Part shown: piece by piece, positions 23,291 to 30,106 of the stretch
How the letters are laid out: the number at the start of each line of letters is the position of its first letter
How positions within the stretch are numbered: position 1 is the stretch's first letter
Translations under genes and position numbers: made by a program
NCBI GenBank assembly: GCA_900541285.1
Contig: UQJA01000008.1
Location: 1 to 33,500, forward strand
Direction: 5' to 3'
From: an uncultured Collinsella sp.
Lineage (GTDB): Bacteria > Actinomycetota > Coriobacteriia > Coriobacteriales > Coriobacteriaceae
DNA: 33,500 nucleotides
Notes under the pieces: model-generated
What the model was told of the DNA's origin: nothing
Database searches by the model: none
Seen by the model: the letters and a program-made list of their open reading frames with translations, nothing else

Positions 23291-23330
23291 GGACCGCATC
23301 CGGTGAGTACACTGGATGCGGTCCGATTGT
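23291..23330 (+). terminator. Hairpin between IID and the DUF956 gene
   Basis: A 15-bp stem with one G-T pair (23291-23305 with 23310-23324), loop AGTA, followed by GATTGTTTT. It should reduce transcription into the downstream DUF956 gene, giving lower levels than the transporter subunits. Confidence 0.8.
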
Positions 23331-23353
23331 TTTATTTGGAGGGCGAGGCGCGC

Positions 23354-23752
23354 ATGGCGCAATCTCAGAACAGCACGGTCGATCTGGCAACACCGGCAAC
23401 CTGCCTGATGGGGCTTACCAGTCACGGTAACGTAATGGTGGGCAATAAGGCGTTCGAGTACTATAACGAGCGTAATCCCGAGGATTTTATTCAAATCCCG
23501 TGGGACGAGGTTGACTATATTGCCGCCGAGGTTTTGCGCGGCACCAAGAAGATTACGCGTTTTGCCATCTTCACCAAGGACAACGGTCACTTTACGTTTT
23601 CGACGCGCGACGACAAAGAGACGCTTCGCGCGGTCCGCAAGTACGTTGACGAGGATAAGCTCGTGCGTTCGCCTGACTTTATCGATGTGACGGCCAAGGG
23701 CGCCAAGAGCATCCCCTCCGTCATCAAAAACCTTTTCCACAAAGGCAACTAG
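23354..23752 (+). CDS. manO: DUF956 family protein (ManO-like)
   Basis: A 132-residue soluble protein without membrane helices. The sequence 'PATCLMGLTSHGNVMVGNKAFEYYNERNPEDFIQIPWDEVDYIAAEV' and 'FTKDNGHFTFSTRD' fits DUF956, a family encoded at the end of mannose-PTS operons in Firmicutes and some Actinobacteria, where it is called ManO and thought to modulate the operon. The ATG at 23354 has GGAGGGCGAGG before it; an upstream in-frame start at 23303 lies inside the terminator hairpin and is rejected. Family assignment from memory; context supports it strongly. Confidence 0.85.
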   Translation: MAQSQNSTVDLATPATCLMGLTSHGNVMVGNKAFEYYNERNPEDFIQIPWDEVDYIAAEVLRGTKKITRFAIFTKDNGHFTFSTRDDKETLRAVRKYVDEDKLVRSPDFIDVTAKGAKSIPSVIKNLFHKGN

Positions 23753-23760
23753 TCGTTGGG

Positions 23761-23816
23761 TAGTCATCTGCGACGTTCCTAAACGACTAGTCATTAAAGA
23801 ACGTCGCAGATGACTA
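23761..23816. repeat. 29-bp dispersed palindrome, copies C1 and C2 as an inverted pair
   Basis: C1 (23761-23789) and C2 (23788-23816) overlap by two bases in opposite orientations, forming a long hairpin with arms AGTCATCTGCGACGTTC and its complement. A partial copy begins at the manO stop codon (23750). It probably ends the PTS transcript. Confidence 0.75.
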
Positions 23817-23877
23817 TCTCGAAGAGCGGCTATGCGCTGCATGGTAGTGGCGCAAATCTGCTACACTAATACAACAT

Positions 23878-23953
23878 GCCTCCGTAGCTCAGGGGATAGA
23901 GCACCGCTCTCCTAAAGCGGGTGTCGACGGTTCGAATCCGCCCGGGGGCACCA
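23878..23953 (+). tRNA. tRNA-Arg, anticodon CCT
   Basis: A 76-nt cloverleaf. The acceptor stem is GCCTCCG paired with CGGGGGC (one T-G pair), with discriminator A and encoded CCA. The anticodon stem is CCGCT/AGCGG with loop CTCCTAA, giving anticodon CCT for AGG codons. The T-arm contains GGTTCGAATCC. Its 3' end is the integration site of the adjacent island. Confidence 0.97.
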
Positions 23954-23957
23954 GAGA
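23931..23957 (+). repeat. Attachment-site repeat, left (tRNA 3' end)
   Basis: 27 bases from TTCGAATCC in the T-arm to CACCAGAGA just after CCA are identical to 27814-27840. This is the classical pattern left by site-specific integration into a tRNA gene. Confidence 0.9.
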
Positions 23958-23962
23958 AATCG

Positions 23963-23997
23963 CAGGCCAGACGGTGTAAATCGTCTGGCCTGTTTTT
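23963..23997 (+). terminator. Terminator after tRNA-Arg (island-borne)
   Basis: CAGGCCAGACG (23963-23973) pairs with CGTCTGGCCTG (23982-23992), followed by T5. Confidence 0.9.
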
Positions 23998-24095
23998 GTA
24001 TGAATAGGGGCAAAACTCGATTGAGAGGTGAGCTAGGGGCGAAAGTTCTTTCTATGGTGAAATCATCTCAACTTCATATTTTATCCTCAGGGCTG

Positions 24096-24262
24096 GTTTT
24101 CAACCCTTCCCACAGCCTGCGGGCTGGATGTAGGGCCCTTTGGTTAAGGAAAGCGTTGAAAACCTAGGTTGACGTTGCTGTGAGATGGGCGAGTTTCCAA
24201 CAGCCTCCGACGTCTTAGGATTGCACGGAGGGCCTTACGGCGCAGGCGCCGTTGAAAACTCG
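24096..24262. repeat. Two tandem ~70-bp imperfect palindromes
   Basis: Element 1 (about 24096-24165) runs from GGTTTTCAAC to GTTGAAAACC; element 2 (about 24189-24262) from CGAGTTTCCAAC to GTTGAAAACTCG. The right halves align with each other through GGGCC, AGG and GTTGAAAAC, so they are copies of one hairpin unit. No protein-coding frame is seen in 23998-24270. Confidence 0.65.
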
Positions 24263-24270
24263 TCTTTCTG

Positions 24271-25362
24271 CTAGGAATACGAGTTATTTATATAGTCCAT
24301 TTGCCTTTTAAGTAGTCTAAGGGTAATTGCCCATCCGACTGCTTCCATGAAGACGAAGTCGGGCTCACCGCTGTTTGTGGAGGGGAGCATAATCGACTGT
24401 CTTGCCATCCTTGTGGCGTTGAACTTGTAGAGATAACCATACTTGCTCTTTTGTTGCTGGATTGCGACCTTTAGGAATAGATAAATAAACTCATTGCCCT
24501 CATTGTTCTTGAGATGAAAGCGTTTGACGTCATCAGAGAAGATGCATTCATACGGGTGATAGAACCCAAGGCAAACTCCGTTGCCGTTGTAGTTCACGCC
24601 GAGGACATTGCTGTCGAGTGATGAGTTTCTATCGGCTACAAAACCGGCGATACCGTTGCTGTTGTCGAGCGCTCCGATGAATGGGCGTCTTCCGGGCTTT
24701 CGGTTTCGGGATTCTAGGCGCTTTCCAGAGTGAATGTCGAATATCTGGTTGATTGGGTATGCCTCCCAATTTCTTCTGAACAAGGAGGAAGAGTTGAGTT
24801 CGAAGTCGATTACTCTCTCGCTCTCGATGTCGGAGGTGCGCTTCATTAGGAATTCGCAGCAGTGTTCGATTTGAATCGCCTCGCGCTCGCGAATGTAGTC
24901 CTCCATGAATTGCCAATCGGGATTGCTGGACTCATCGATGGGAAGCATTACTCGTAGCAAATTGAGCCGTTTTAGGCTGATTGACCTTCCGTGGCCGAAT
25001 AGCGTTCGCTGTTTAGAAATGGATGCGGCCACGAATTGCATGGCATATCTTGAGAGGTTTCCGCTTGAGTCTCTTGGCCTTAAGTCCGTTACGTGGGTGT
25101 CGAGAGCGAACTCCATTGGTTGGTAGTATGCGAGACCCGCCCCGCCATCGCCGTCATTGTTTAGAGTGATGGCGTGGCCACGATGAAGTCTTTCGTTTGG
25201 GATAGAGACAAAAGCCTTTACGCCGTTGTCGCAGTTGCGAGCGGAAATAAGTGGAACGTCTCCGACCTGAAGAGAGGTCATGTTTTTTTCGGTGCCGCGA
25301 GCCGGTTGAAATAAATCCGAGATTTTAAAGGGTGCCCAATCCCTGTTATTCAAATCAAGCAT
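24271..25362 (-). CDS. Restriction-modification specificity subunit (HsdS/BcgIB-like)
   Basis: A 363-residue DNA-recognition subunit with two target-recognition halves. The first begins 'DWAPFKISDLFQPARGTEKNMTSLQVGDVPLISARN' and the second 'NWEAYPINQIFDIHSGKRLESRNRKPGRRPFIGALD', each followed by a helical spacer; 'RQSIMLPSTNSGEPDFVFMEAV' is the typical end of a half. Each half should contact one half of a split target site. ATG 25362 follows GAGGAGGG and overlaps the stop of the catalytic gene by 8 nt (stop at 25355), implying coupled translation. This gene is intact although its partner is broken. The length fits type IIB (BcgI-like) B subunits as well as short type I HsdS. Confidence 0.85.
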   Translation of the reverse strand: MLDLNNRDWAPFKISDLFQPARGTEKNMTSLQVGDVPLISARNCDNGVKAFVSIPNERLHRGHAITLNNDGDGGAGLAYYQPMEFALDTHVTDLRPRDSSGNLSRYAMQFVAASISKQRTLFGHGRSISLKRLNLLRVMLPIDESSNPDWQFMEDYIREREAIQIEHCCEFLMKRTSDIESERVIDFELNSSSLFRRNWEAYPINQIFDIHSGKRLESRNRKPGRRPFIGALDNSNGIAGFVADRNSSLDSNVLGVNYNGNGVCLGFYHPYECIFSDDVKRFHLKNNEGNEFIYLFLKVAIQQQKSKYGYLYKFNATRMARQSIMLPSTNSGEPDFVFMEAVGWAITLRLLKRQMDYINNSYS

Positions 25363-25834
25363 CGGGGCCCTCCTCGCAGAGATAGCTACGACCATGAGAA
25401 ACCATGTCTAGCTGGAATGTTAGATAATCGGCTATTGCCTTCTCGAAATCCTCTTCGGAAGGTATCTCGTCGTTGAAGTAATAGAAGCTGTGAAGCCACT
25501 CGTCGTCGGCCTTGACGGACGAACGGACACAAAACCTCGAGGGGGCGTCTTCGTGGCCGTTCCAGGCGTCTAGAAGATGTTGCCTCTTGTCCTTTGCAGA
25601 GTCGCCTTCGACGAGGCCGACATGTGCACGCACCTCGTAGCCGTCGTCTCTGAAATCGATAAATCGGCACTCTTTATCAGGATCATGAGGCTCGCCAGCG
25701 GTAAATACAGCTATGACGGGATTAGTCCCGACCCCATAGAATGTATCGGTGTTGCACGTAATAACGCCTTCGAGGGTGTGATGCTTGAGGATGGAGACCT
25801 TGAACTCCTTCTCGGCTTTGCTCTTTCCTGTCAT
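25355..25834 (-). pseudogene. Restriction-modification catalytic subunit, C-terminal fragment
   Basis: 'MTGKSKAEKEFKVSILKHHTLEGVITCNTDTFYGVGTNPVIAVFTAG' is the part after the NPPY motif in N6-adenine methylases of this type, and 'WLHSFYYFNDEIPSEEDFEKAIADYLTFQ' the helical end that docks the specificity subunit. It is not a gene start: the preceding residues 'VIVPQSS' are encoded in this same frame just upstream, while the main methylase frame loses register at about 25856-25859. One missing base there accounts for it. Confidence 0.85.
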
Positions 25835-26883
25835 TGATGATTGCGGAACGATGACGCCGCTCTCGCACCTATTGTGAAAGAGTCGAGAAGACGTTCCACA
25901 AAAGATAGCTCGTATTGGCTTGGATCCGCTTTGGTTCCCTGGCTATAAGGAGGATTCATCAGCCCGACCGTTGACCCTTTGAGCTGTATTTGGGCCGGAT
26001 TCTGCTTGAGGAAATCGCAGCATTCAAGGTTGCTGTTTCCGTCGCGCCTAAGAATCATGTTTGCAGCCGCGACTGCAAACATGTTGCTTTGGAGCTCAAT
26101 GCCGTGAAAGCGCGTTATCTTAATGTCTTTGCGTTCCTGCTCGCTGGTTGCAGAAGAAAGCATGCGATGCATGGCGGCGATGAGAAATCCCGCCGTTCCG
26201 CATGTTGGGTCAAGCACCGTATCCGAAGGCTTAACATCTACGAGCTCACACATAAGGTCGCAGATGTGCTTTGGCGTGAGCACGATGCCGAGCGTTTGGC
26301 CGTCCCCGCCGGAATAGCTCATGAACTCGCCGTAAAAGCGACCTATGAAGTCTTCTGAAGTATTCTGGTACTTGATGCTCTTGAAAACGTGCTCGTTAAG
26401 GAAGTTGGTGTAGTAGTGCAACGGGGTCATCCCGAGGGTATCGTTGACTTCGTTCAAGTGGAAGCCTGTTTGAATAATGCCGAACTCAGCAAGAAGCTTG
26501 TTTTTCTTTACATCTGGTCCGACGTTGGAGCGCGTGAGTCTTCCGCGAATGGCGTTCATCAGCTTGTCGCCGTCGCGCATGCCCTCGGTCTGGTCGCCGG
26601 TAAGGGAGTCGATTGAGAACCCGCCGTATTCGATTTCATCCAGAGCGAGAAGGACGCCAGCCACTACGAGGGCGTTATCTTGGTCCTTGATGGAGCCGTA
26701 GGTGCGAAGATATTCGTGGAGCTCTGCCGCATCTTTGAGAATTTGTTCGGTGGTCTTCTCGACGTCGGTTGGTTCGTCAAGAACATACCGTGTGTAGTAT
26801 TCAACGATGTTGCTCGGTGAGAGCCAAGTGAACGATTCGAGGTCTGGGAGCCTCTTGTAGCCTTCTCGATCATTCACGAACAC
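25831..26883 (-). pseudogene. Restriction-modification catalytic subunit, central methylase fragment
   Basis: This is the N6-adenine methyltransferase core: a helical N-terminal part ('SPSNIVEYYTRYVL'), 'SGGDGQTLGIVLTPKHICDLMCELV', SAM-binding motif I 'DPTCGTAGFLI' and catalytic motif IV 'NPPYSQG'. The 350-residue frame starts only by chance at a GTG within 'HTISPVFVNDREG'; upstream residues that belong to it are in this frame but cut off from the N-terminal fragment by one missing base near 26898-26900. It ends in wrong-frame residues after 'GARA'. With repairs of one base at each site, the fragments make one protein of about 640 residues. Confidence 0.85.
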
Positions 26884-27269
26884 GGGAGATATGGTGTGAG
26901 CTTGGAGTCCCCTGAAACCCCAACGGCGAAGACCTCAGTGAAAGGGCTCTTCTTTGCGATGTGCGAGGCGTGGTGATAGGCACCGTTGACGGCATAATCG
27001 GTAACGGCCTCGGTGCTCATGTCGAGGATGCCAGAATCTGTTAGCTTTTCATGTCGACTTTGGCTCGCCTTATCTTCGATGACAAGAACAAAGCGGCCAA
27101 TTTTCGAAACGTATTCAGGATAGCCAGCGTTTCCCGTTCCGCGCTTGGATGCGTCCTTGAGGGCGGTGTCGATTTCTTTGATGCTGCTCCCCTGTGATGT
27201 GAACTCAATATCACACTCGGTGAGCCTGTCGGCAACCCAAAGATCGAGCGCGGCTTCTTTCCTGGCCAT
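26874..27269 (-). pseudogene. Restriction-modification catalytic subunit, N-terminal nuclease fragment
   Basis: From ATG 27269 (AAGGA upstream) the frame gives 'MARKEAALDLWVADRLTECDIEF' and then a PD-(D/E)xK-like nuclease signature: 'GYPEYVSKIGRFVLVIEDKAS', with Glu and Lys of the EDK element as likely catalytic residues. Nuclease, methylase and a separate S subunit in this order match the BcgI-type IIB (RM + S) architecture. The frame shifts after 'GVSGDSK' (26901) and ends at 26874. A longer start at 27314 lacks a ribosome site. Confidence 0.8.
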
Positions 27270-27359
27270 GTGAAATCCTTCGATAACGAGCTGGTGCGAA
27301 TTGAATCGCGACAAAAATACTCAATAGTATAACCTCCGGCTATAGTGCAAAGGAAAACT

Positions 27360-27813
27360 ACTTCCAATCGGAATTATCGAACGGTAGCGATTCGGGGTTA
27401 TTGCGTAGCAATCGGCCACGCGTCGCTCTTGCTGCGGCTCCCTGGCAACGCTCCCCAGGGTCGCGTTTCGTCTGCCTCCGCTCACGCCGGCCCCGCCCGC
27501 CGAACGGCTTCGCTCGATGGCTCCCAGTAGTCGCCATCGCTCCGCCGTGGTCGCCGGGCGGGGCCTCTCGCGCCGGGTCGCCGAGCGCCGTCGTGCGATG
27601 CTCCCCATCGATCGCGTCTTCTTGGCGTCGGCTCAACTGGCGCTCACCTGCCTGGGCTCGCGTTGCCTGGCCAACCGGCTCGCTCCCGGCGGGCAACCGC
27701 GACGCGCACGCGGGCGCTCTCCGAGCGCTCGGTCTGTCCCTTGCAGGCCATGTCGCGCTCGGCCAATTCGGACCGTCGACACCCGCGTCACCAATTTCCC
27801 CGCGGGGGGAGTT
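27360..27813. other. GC-rich structured tract at the island's right end, no gene called
   Basis: About 450 bases much richer in G+C than the island genes. Several frames on both strands are open, but none has a ribosome site or a recognisable product, and some run across the attachment repeat into flanking DNA. It contains a nested inverted repeat: GGCCCCGCCC (27489-27498) with GGGCGGGGCC (27556-27565), enclosing CGATGGC/GCCATCG (27515-27521, 27533-27539). Possibly a structured RNA or a degraded segment. Confidence 0.5.
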
Positions 27814-27840
27814 TTCGAATCCGCCCGGGGGCACCAGAGA
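27814..27840 (+). repeat. Attachment-site repeat, right
   Basis: An exact 27-bp copy of the tRNA-Arg 3' end (23931-23957), here without the 5' part of a tRNA. It marks the distal boundary of the island. Confidence 0.9.
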
Positions 27841-27846
27841 TTGATC

Positions 27847-27883
27847 GAGCCCGGTACACCGCCACGGTGCCGGGCTCTTCTGT
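27847..27883 (+). terminator. Original tRNA-Arg terminator, now separated from its gene
   Basis: GAGCCCGG (27847-27854) pairs with CCGGGCTC (27870-27877), with an inner ACACC/GGTG pairing, followed by TTCTGTTT. It stands where the tRNA terminator would be before island insertion. Confidence 0.75.
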
Positions 27884-27906
27884 TTCATGCCATGTCAAAA
27901 ACGAAA

Positions 27907-27935
27907 CGCCCGCTTACTGGGGGAGCAAGCGGGCG
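27907..27935 (-). terminator. Terminator of the pknB operon
   Basis: CGCCCGCTT (27907-27915) pairs with AAGCGGGCG (27927-27935). On the minus strand it is followed by TTTCGTTTTT. It lies about 55 bases after the pknB stop. Confidence 0.85.
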
Positions 27936-27988
27936 CCTGTGAGCGAATATGTTTGCGGCGAGAGCCGTAATGAGCGGTGGGGTGGCGA

Positions 27989-29974
27989 CTAGTTGGTCGT
28001 ACCGGAATCGTCGCCCGTGCTCGTGCCCGAGCCAGAGCCCGAACCCGAGCCAGAGCCCGAACCCGAGCCAGAAAGTGCGACCGTCAGCGTAATCGTGCTG
28101 TCGGTGGACTGCTTGCCCGTGGGGGAGATACCCGTAACGGTGGCATCCTCGTTACCGCTCACGGGATTGCCGTTCTGGTCACAGAAGCCAATGTTATAGA
28201 AACCGGCGTTGTTGAGCGCGGTGACGGCGGCGGAGATGCTCTTGCCGTACAGGTTGCCCGGAACACTGGCCTTGCCGGACTTCTTGGCAATGACGACGGT
28301 AATCGTGGCGCCGGGCTTCTGCTTGCCGCTGGGGTTCCAGCTGATCACGGTGCCCTCGGTAACCGAGTCGTTCTCCTGGTAGCTCACGTCGACGCCAAAG
28401 CCTGCCATATCGAGGGCGTTGCGCGCCTGGGCCTCGGTCATGTCGGTCAGGTCGGGGACGGACGTGGTATCCGGGCCGCCCGAGACCTTGTACGAGATGG
28501 TCGTGCCTTTCTCGACTTCCTTACCGGCTCCGGTGCCCTGCTCAAAGACCTGGCCCTCATCGGCCTCATTGGCCTCCTCGGAGGCGTTGCCCTTCAGGCC
28601 AACGCTTGCCAGCGCGGCCTCGGCCTGGTCTTTGGTCAGGCCGACAAGCTGGGGAACCTCAACCTTCTCGGAGGGCTTGGGGCCCTTGGAGATTACCAGG
28701 TTCACCTTGGTTCCCTTGGCCTTCTTGGTGTTGCCGTTGGGCGTCTGCTCGGCGACCTTGCCCTCGTCGACATCGTCGTTGTAGCTTTGGTCGATGGTGC
28801 CGACCTCGAGGCCGGCTTCCTTGATCAGCTCGACGGCAGTCTGCTGGTCCTTGCCCAGCACATCGGGCACGGTGACCTGCTCGCCGCCAAAGAGTCCTGT
28901 GGCAAAGGCCACCACGATGCCGATGACGGCAACGGCTGCCACCACGGCGGCGATGATCTTGTTCTTGTTGGATTTGGGCTTTTCGACCTCGTAGGAGCCG
29001 GTGGAGCCCGAAACCGAGCTACGGGCGGTATTTTGGCCGCTCACGCCCGAGACGGGACGCACCATGGCGCGCGTCTGATCGGAAAGCTCGCGAGTCTTGG
29101 TGGCGCCCAGCTCACCGGGGGCACCGATGATGCGCGTGGGCTCCGAGACGTTGACGGCACGGCCCGACAGGTAGCTGTTGAGCACCTGACGCAGCTCGTC
29201 GGCGGTCTGGAAGCGGTTTGCCGGGTCTTTCTCCATGCACTTGAGGATGATGCGCTCAAGGTCGGCGTCGACACCGGAGTTGATCTGGCTCGGCGGAATA
29301 GGCAGCTCGTTGACCTGCTTGAGTGCGACCGAGATAGCGTCGTCACCGTCAAAGGGAACGCGGCCGGTGGCGCACTCGTACATCACGACGCCCAGCGAGT
29401 AGATATCCGAGGTGGGGCCGAGGTCCTGACCGCGGGTCTGCTCGGGGCTGACGTAGTGAGCGGTTCCCAGCACGTTGTTGTCTTGCGTGAGGTGGCTGTT
29501 CTTGGCGCGCGCGATGCCAAAGTCCATCACCTTGATGTTGCCGTCGGGCAGCACCATGATGTTCTGCGGCTTAATGTCGCGGTGGATGATCTCGTGCTTG
29601 TGGGCGACCGAAAGCGCGGAGCTAATCTGCGAGCCGATCTGGGCGACCTTCTTGGGGTCGAGGGCGCCGTGGCTCTTGATGCCGCTCTTAAGGTCGGTGC
29701 CGCGCAGGTACTCCATGACGATGTAATAGGTGTCGCCGTCCTTGCCCCAATCGTAGACGCCCACGATATAGGGGGAGGAGAGACCGGCTGCTGCCTGGGC
29801 CTCCTGCTTAAAGCGTGCGGCGAAGGTTGCGTCGCCAGCATACTGCGGCAGCATAATCTTGACGGCTACCGTGCGGTCGAGGACCTGGTCCTGTGCACGG
29901 TAGACGGTCGCCATGCCGCCTGTCCCCACCTTATCCTTGAGGAGGTATCTTCCCCCGAGGACCCTCTGTTCCAT
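27989..29974 (-). CDS. pknB: PASTA-domain Ser/Thr protein kinase PknB
   Basis: A membrane kinase that senses cell-wall fragments and regulates growth and division. The 661-residue protein has an N-terminal kinase domain (about 9-270) with G-loop 'GTGGMATVY' (17-25), Lys39, 'HRDIKPQN' (131-138) and 'DFG' (151-153); a juxtamembrane segment with several Thr; one transmembrane helix (about 339-362); and four extracellular PASTA repeats, each opening near 'VPDVLG', 'VPQLVG', 'VPDLTD' and 'VPGNLYG'. The C-terminus is a Gly-Ser tract encoded by an 18-bp tandem repeat. ATG 29974 follows TAGGAG; an upstream in-frame start 15 bases earlier is less well placed. Last gene of the phosphatase / SEDS-PBP / kinase cluster, separated from the fusion gene by 132 bases. 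Confidence 0.95.
   Translation of the reverse strand: MEQRVLGGRYLLKDKVGTGGMATVYRAQDQVLDRTVAVKIMLPQYAGDATFAARFKQEAQAAAGLSSPYIVGVYDWGKDGDTYYIVMEYLRGTDLKSGIKSHGALDPKKVAQIGSQISSALSVAHKHEIIHRDIKPQNIMVLPDGNIKVMDFGIARAKNSHLTQDNNVLGTAHYVSPEQTRGQDLGPTSDIYSLGVVMYECATGRVPFDGDDAISVALKQVNELPIPPSQINSGVDADLERIILKCMEKDPANRFQTADELRQVLNSYLSGRAVNVSEPTRIIGAPGELGATKTRELSDQTRAMVRPVSGVSGQNTARSSVSGSTGSYEVEKPKSNKNKIIAAVVAAVAVIGIVVAFATGLFGGEQVTVPDVLGKDQQTAVELIKEAGLEVGTIDQSYNDDVDEGKVAEQTPNGNTKKAKGTKVNLVISKGPKPSEKVEVPQLVGLTKDQAEAALASVGLKGNASEEANEADEGQVFEQGTGAGKEVEKGTTISYKVSGGPDTTSVPDLTDMTEAQARNALDMAGFGVDVSYQENDSVTEGTVISWNPSGKQKPGATITVVIAKKSGKASVPGNLYGKSISAAVTALNNAGFYNIGFCDQNGNPVSGNEDATVTGISPTGKQSTDSTITLTVALSGSGSGSGSGSGSGSGTSTGDDSGTTN
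28026..28073. repeat. 18-bp tandem repeat in the pknB 3' end
   Basis: The 18-base unit beginning CCCGAGCC repeats at 28026-28043 and 28044-28061, with a partial third. It encodes the extracellular Gly-Ser tail; copy number could vary by slippage without breaking the frame. Confidence 0.8.
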
Positions 29975-30106
29975 TCCTGCTCCTAACATAACTATTCGCT
30001 CAACGATGTGTGTAGTACCTACGATGTGGCCGCTGGGGCCGTGTGGCGCGTTGCCGCTAACTCTTCGGCCGCGGCGCGCCTCGGGTGTCCGATTCGATCA
30101 TGGGCA

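Larger units (their letters stand above)
23931..27840. mobile_element. Genomic island in tRNA-Arg carrying a restriction-modification system
   Basis: 3.9 kb bounded by exact 27-bp repeats of the tRNA 3' end, with lower GC in its genes than the core genome. It holds a BcgI-like restriction-modification system on the minus strand, two ~70-bp hairpin repeats at its left end and a GC-rich structured tract at its right end. No integrase, excisionase or conjugation gene is present, so it is either mobilised in trans or a decayed remnant. The tRNA terminator is duplicated: one copy on each side of the island. Confidence 0.85.

Noticed and set aside
24096..24262. Integron attC sites
   Set aside because: The core sites do not fit RYYYAAC/GTTRRRY and no integron integrase is present; reported only as hairpin repeats.
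27401..27942. Several overlapping frames in the GC-rich tract
   Set aside because: There is no ribosome site or family resemblance, and the longer ones cross the 27-bp attachment repeat into flanking DNA.
27977..29986. A 669-codon open frame on the plus strand opposite pknB
   Set aside because: It mirrors pknB codon for codon, has no ribosome site and no recognisable domain; long antisense frames are expected in high-GC genes. The same applies to the long minus-strand frames opposite the hydratase, clpB and the oxidoreductase.
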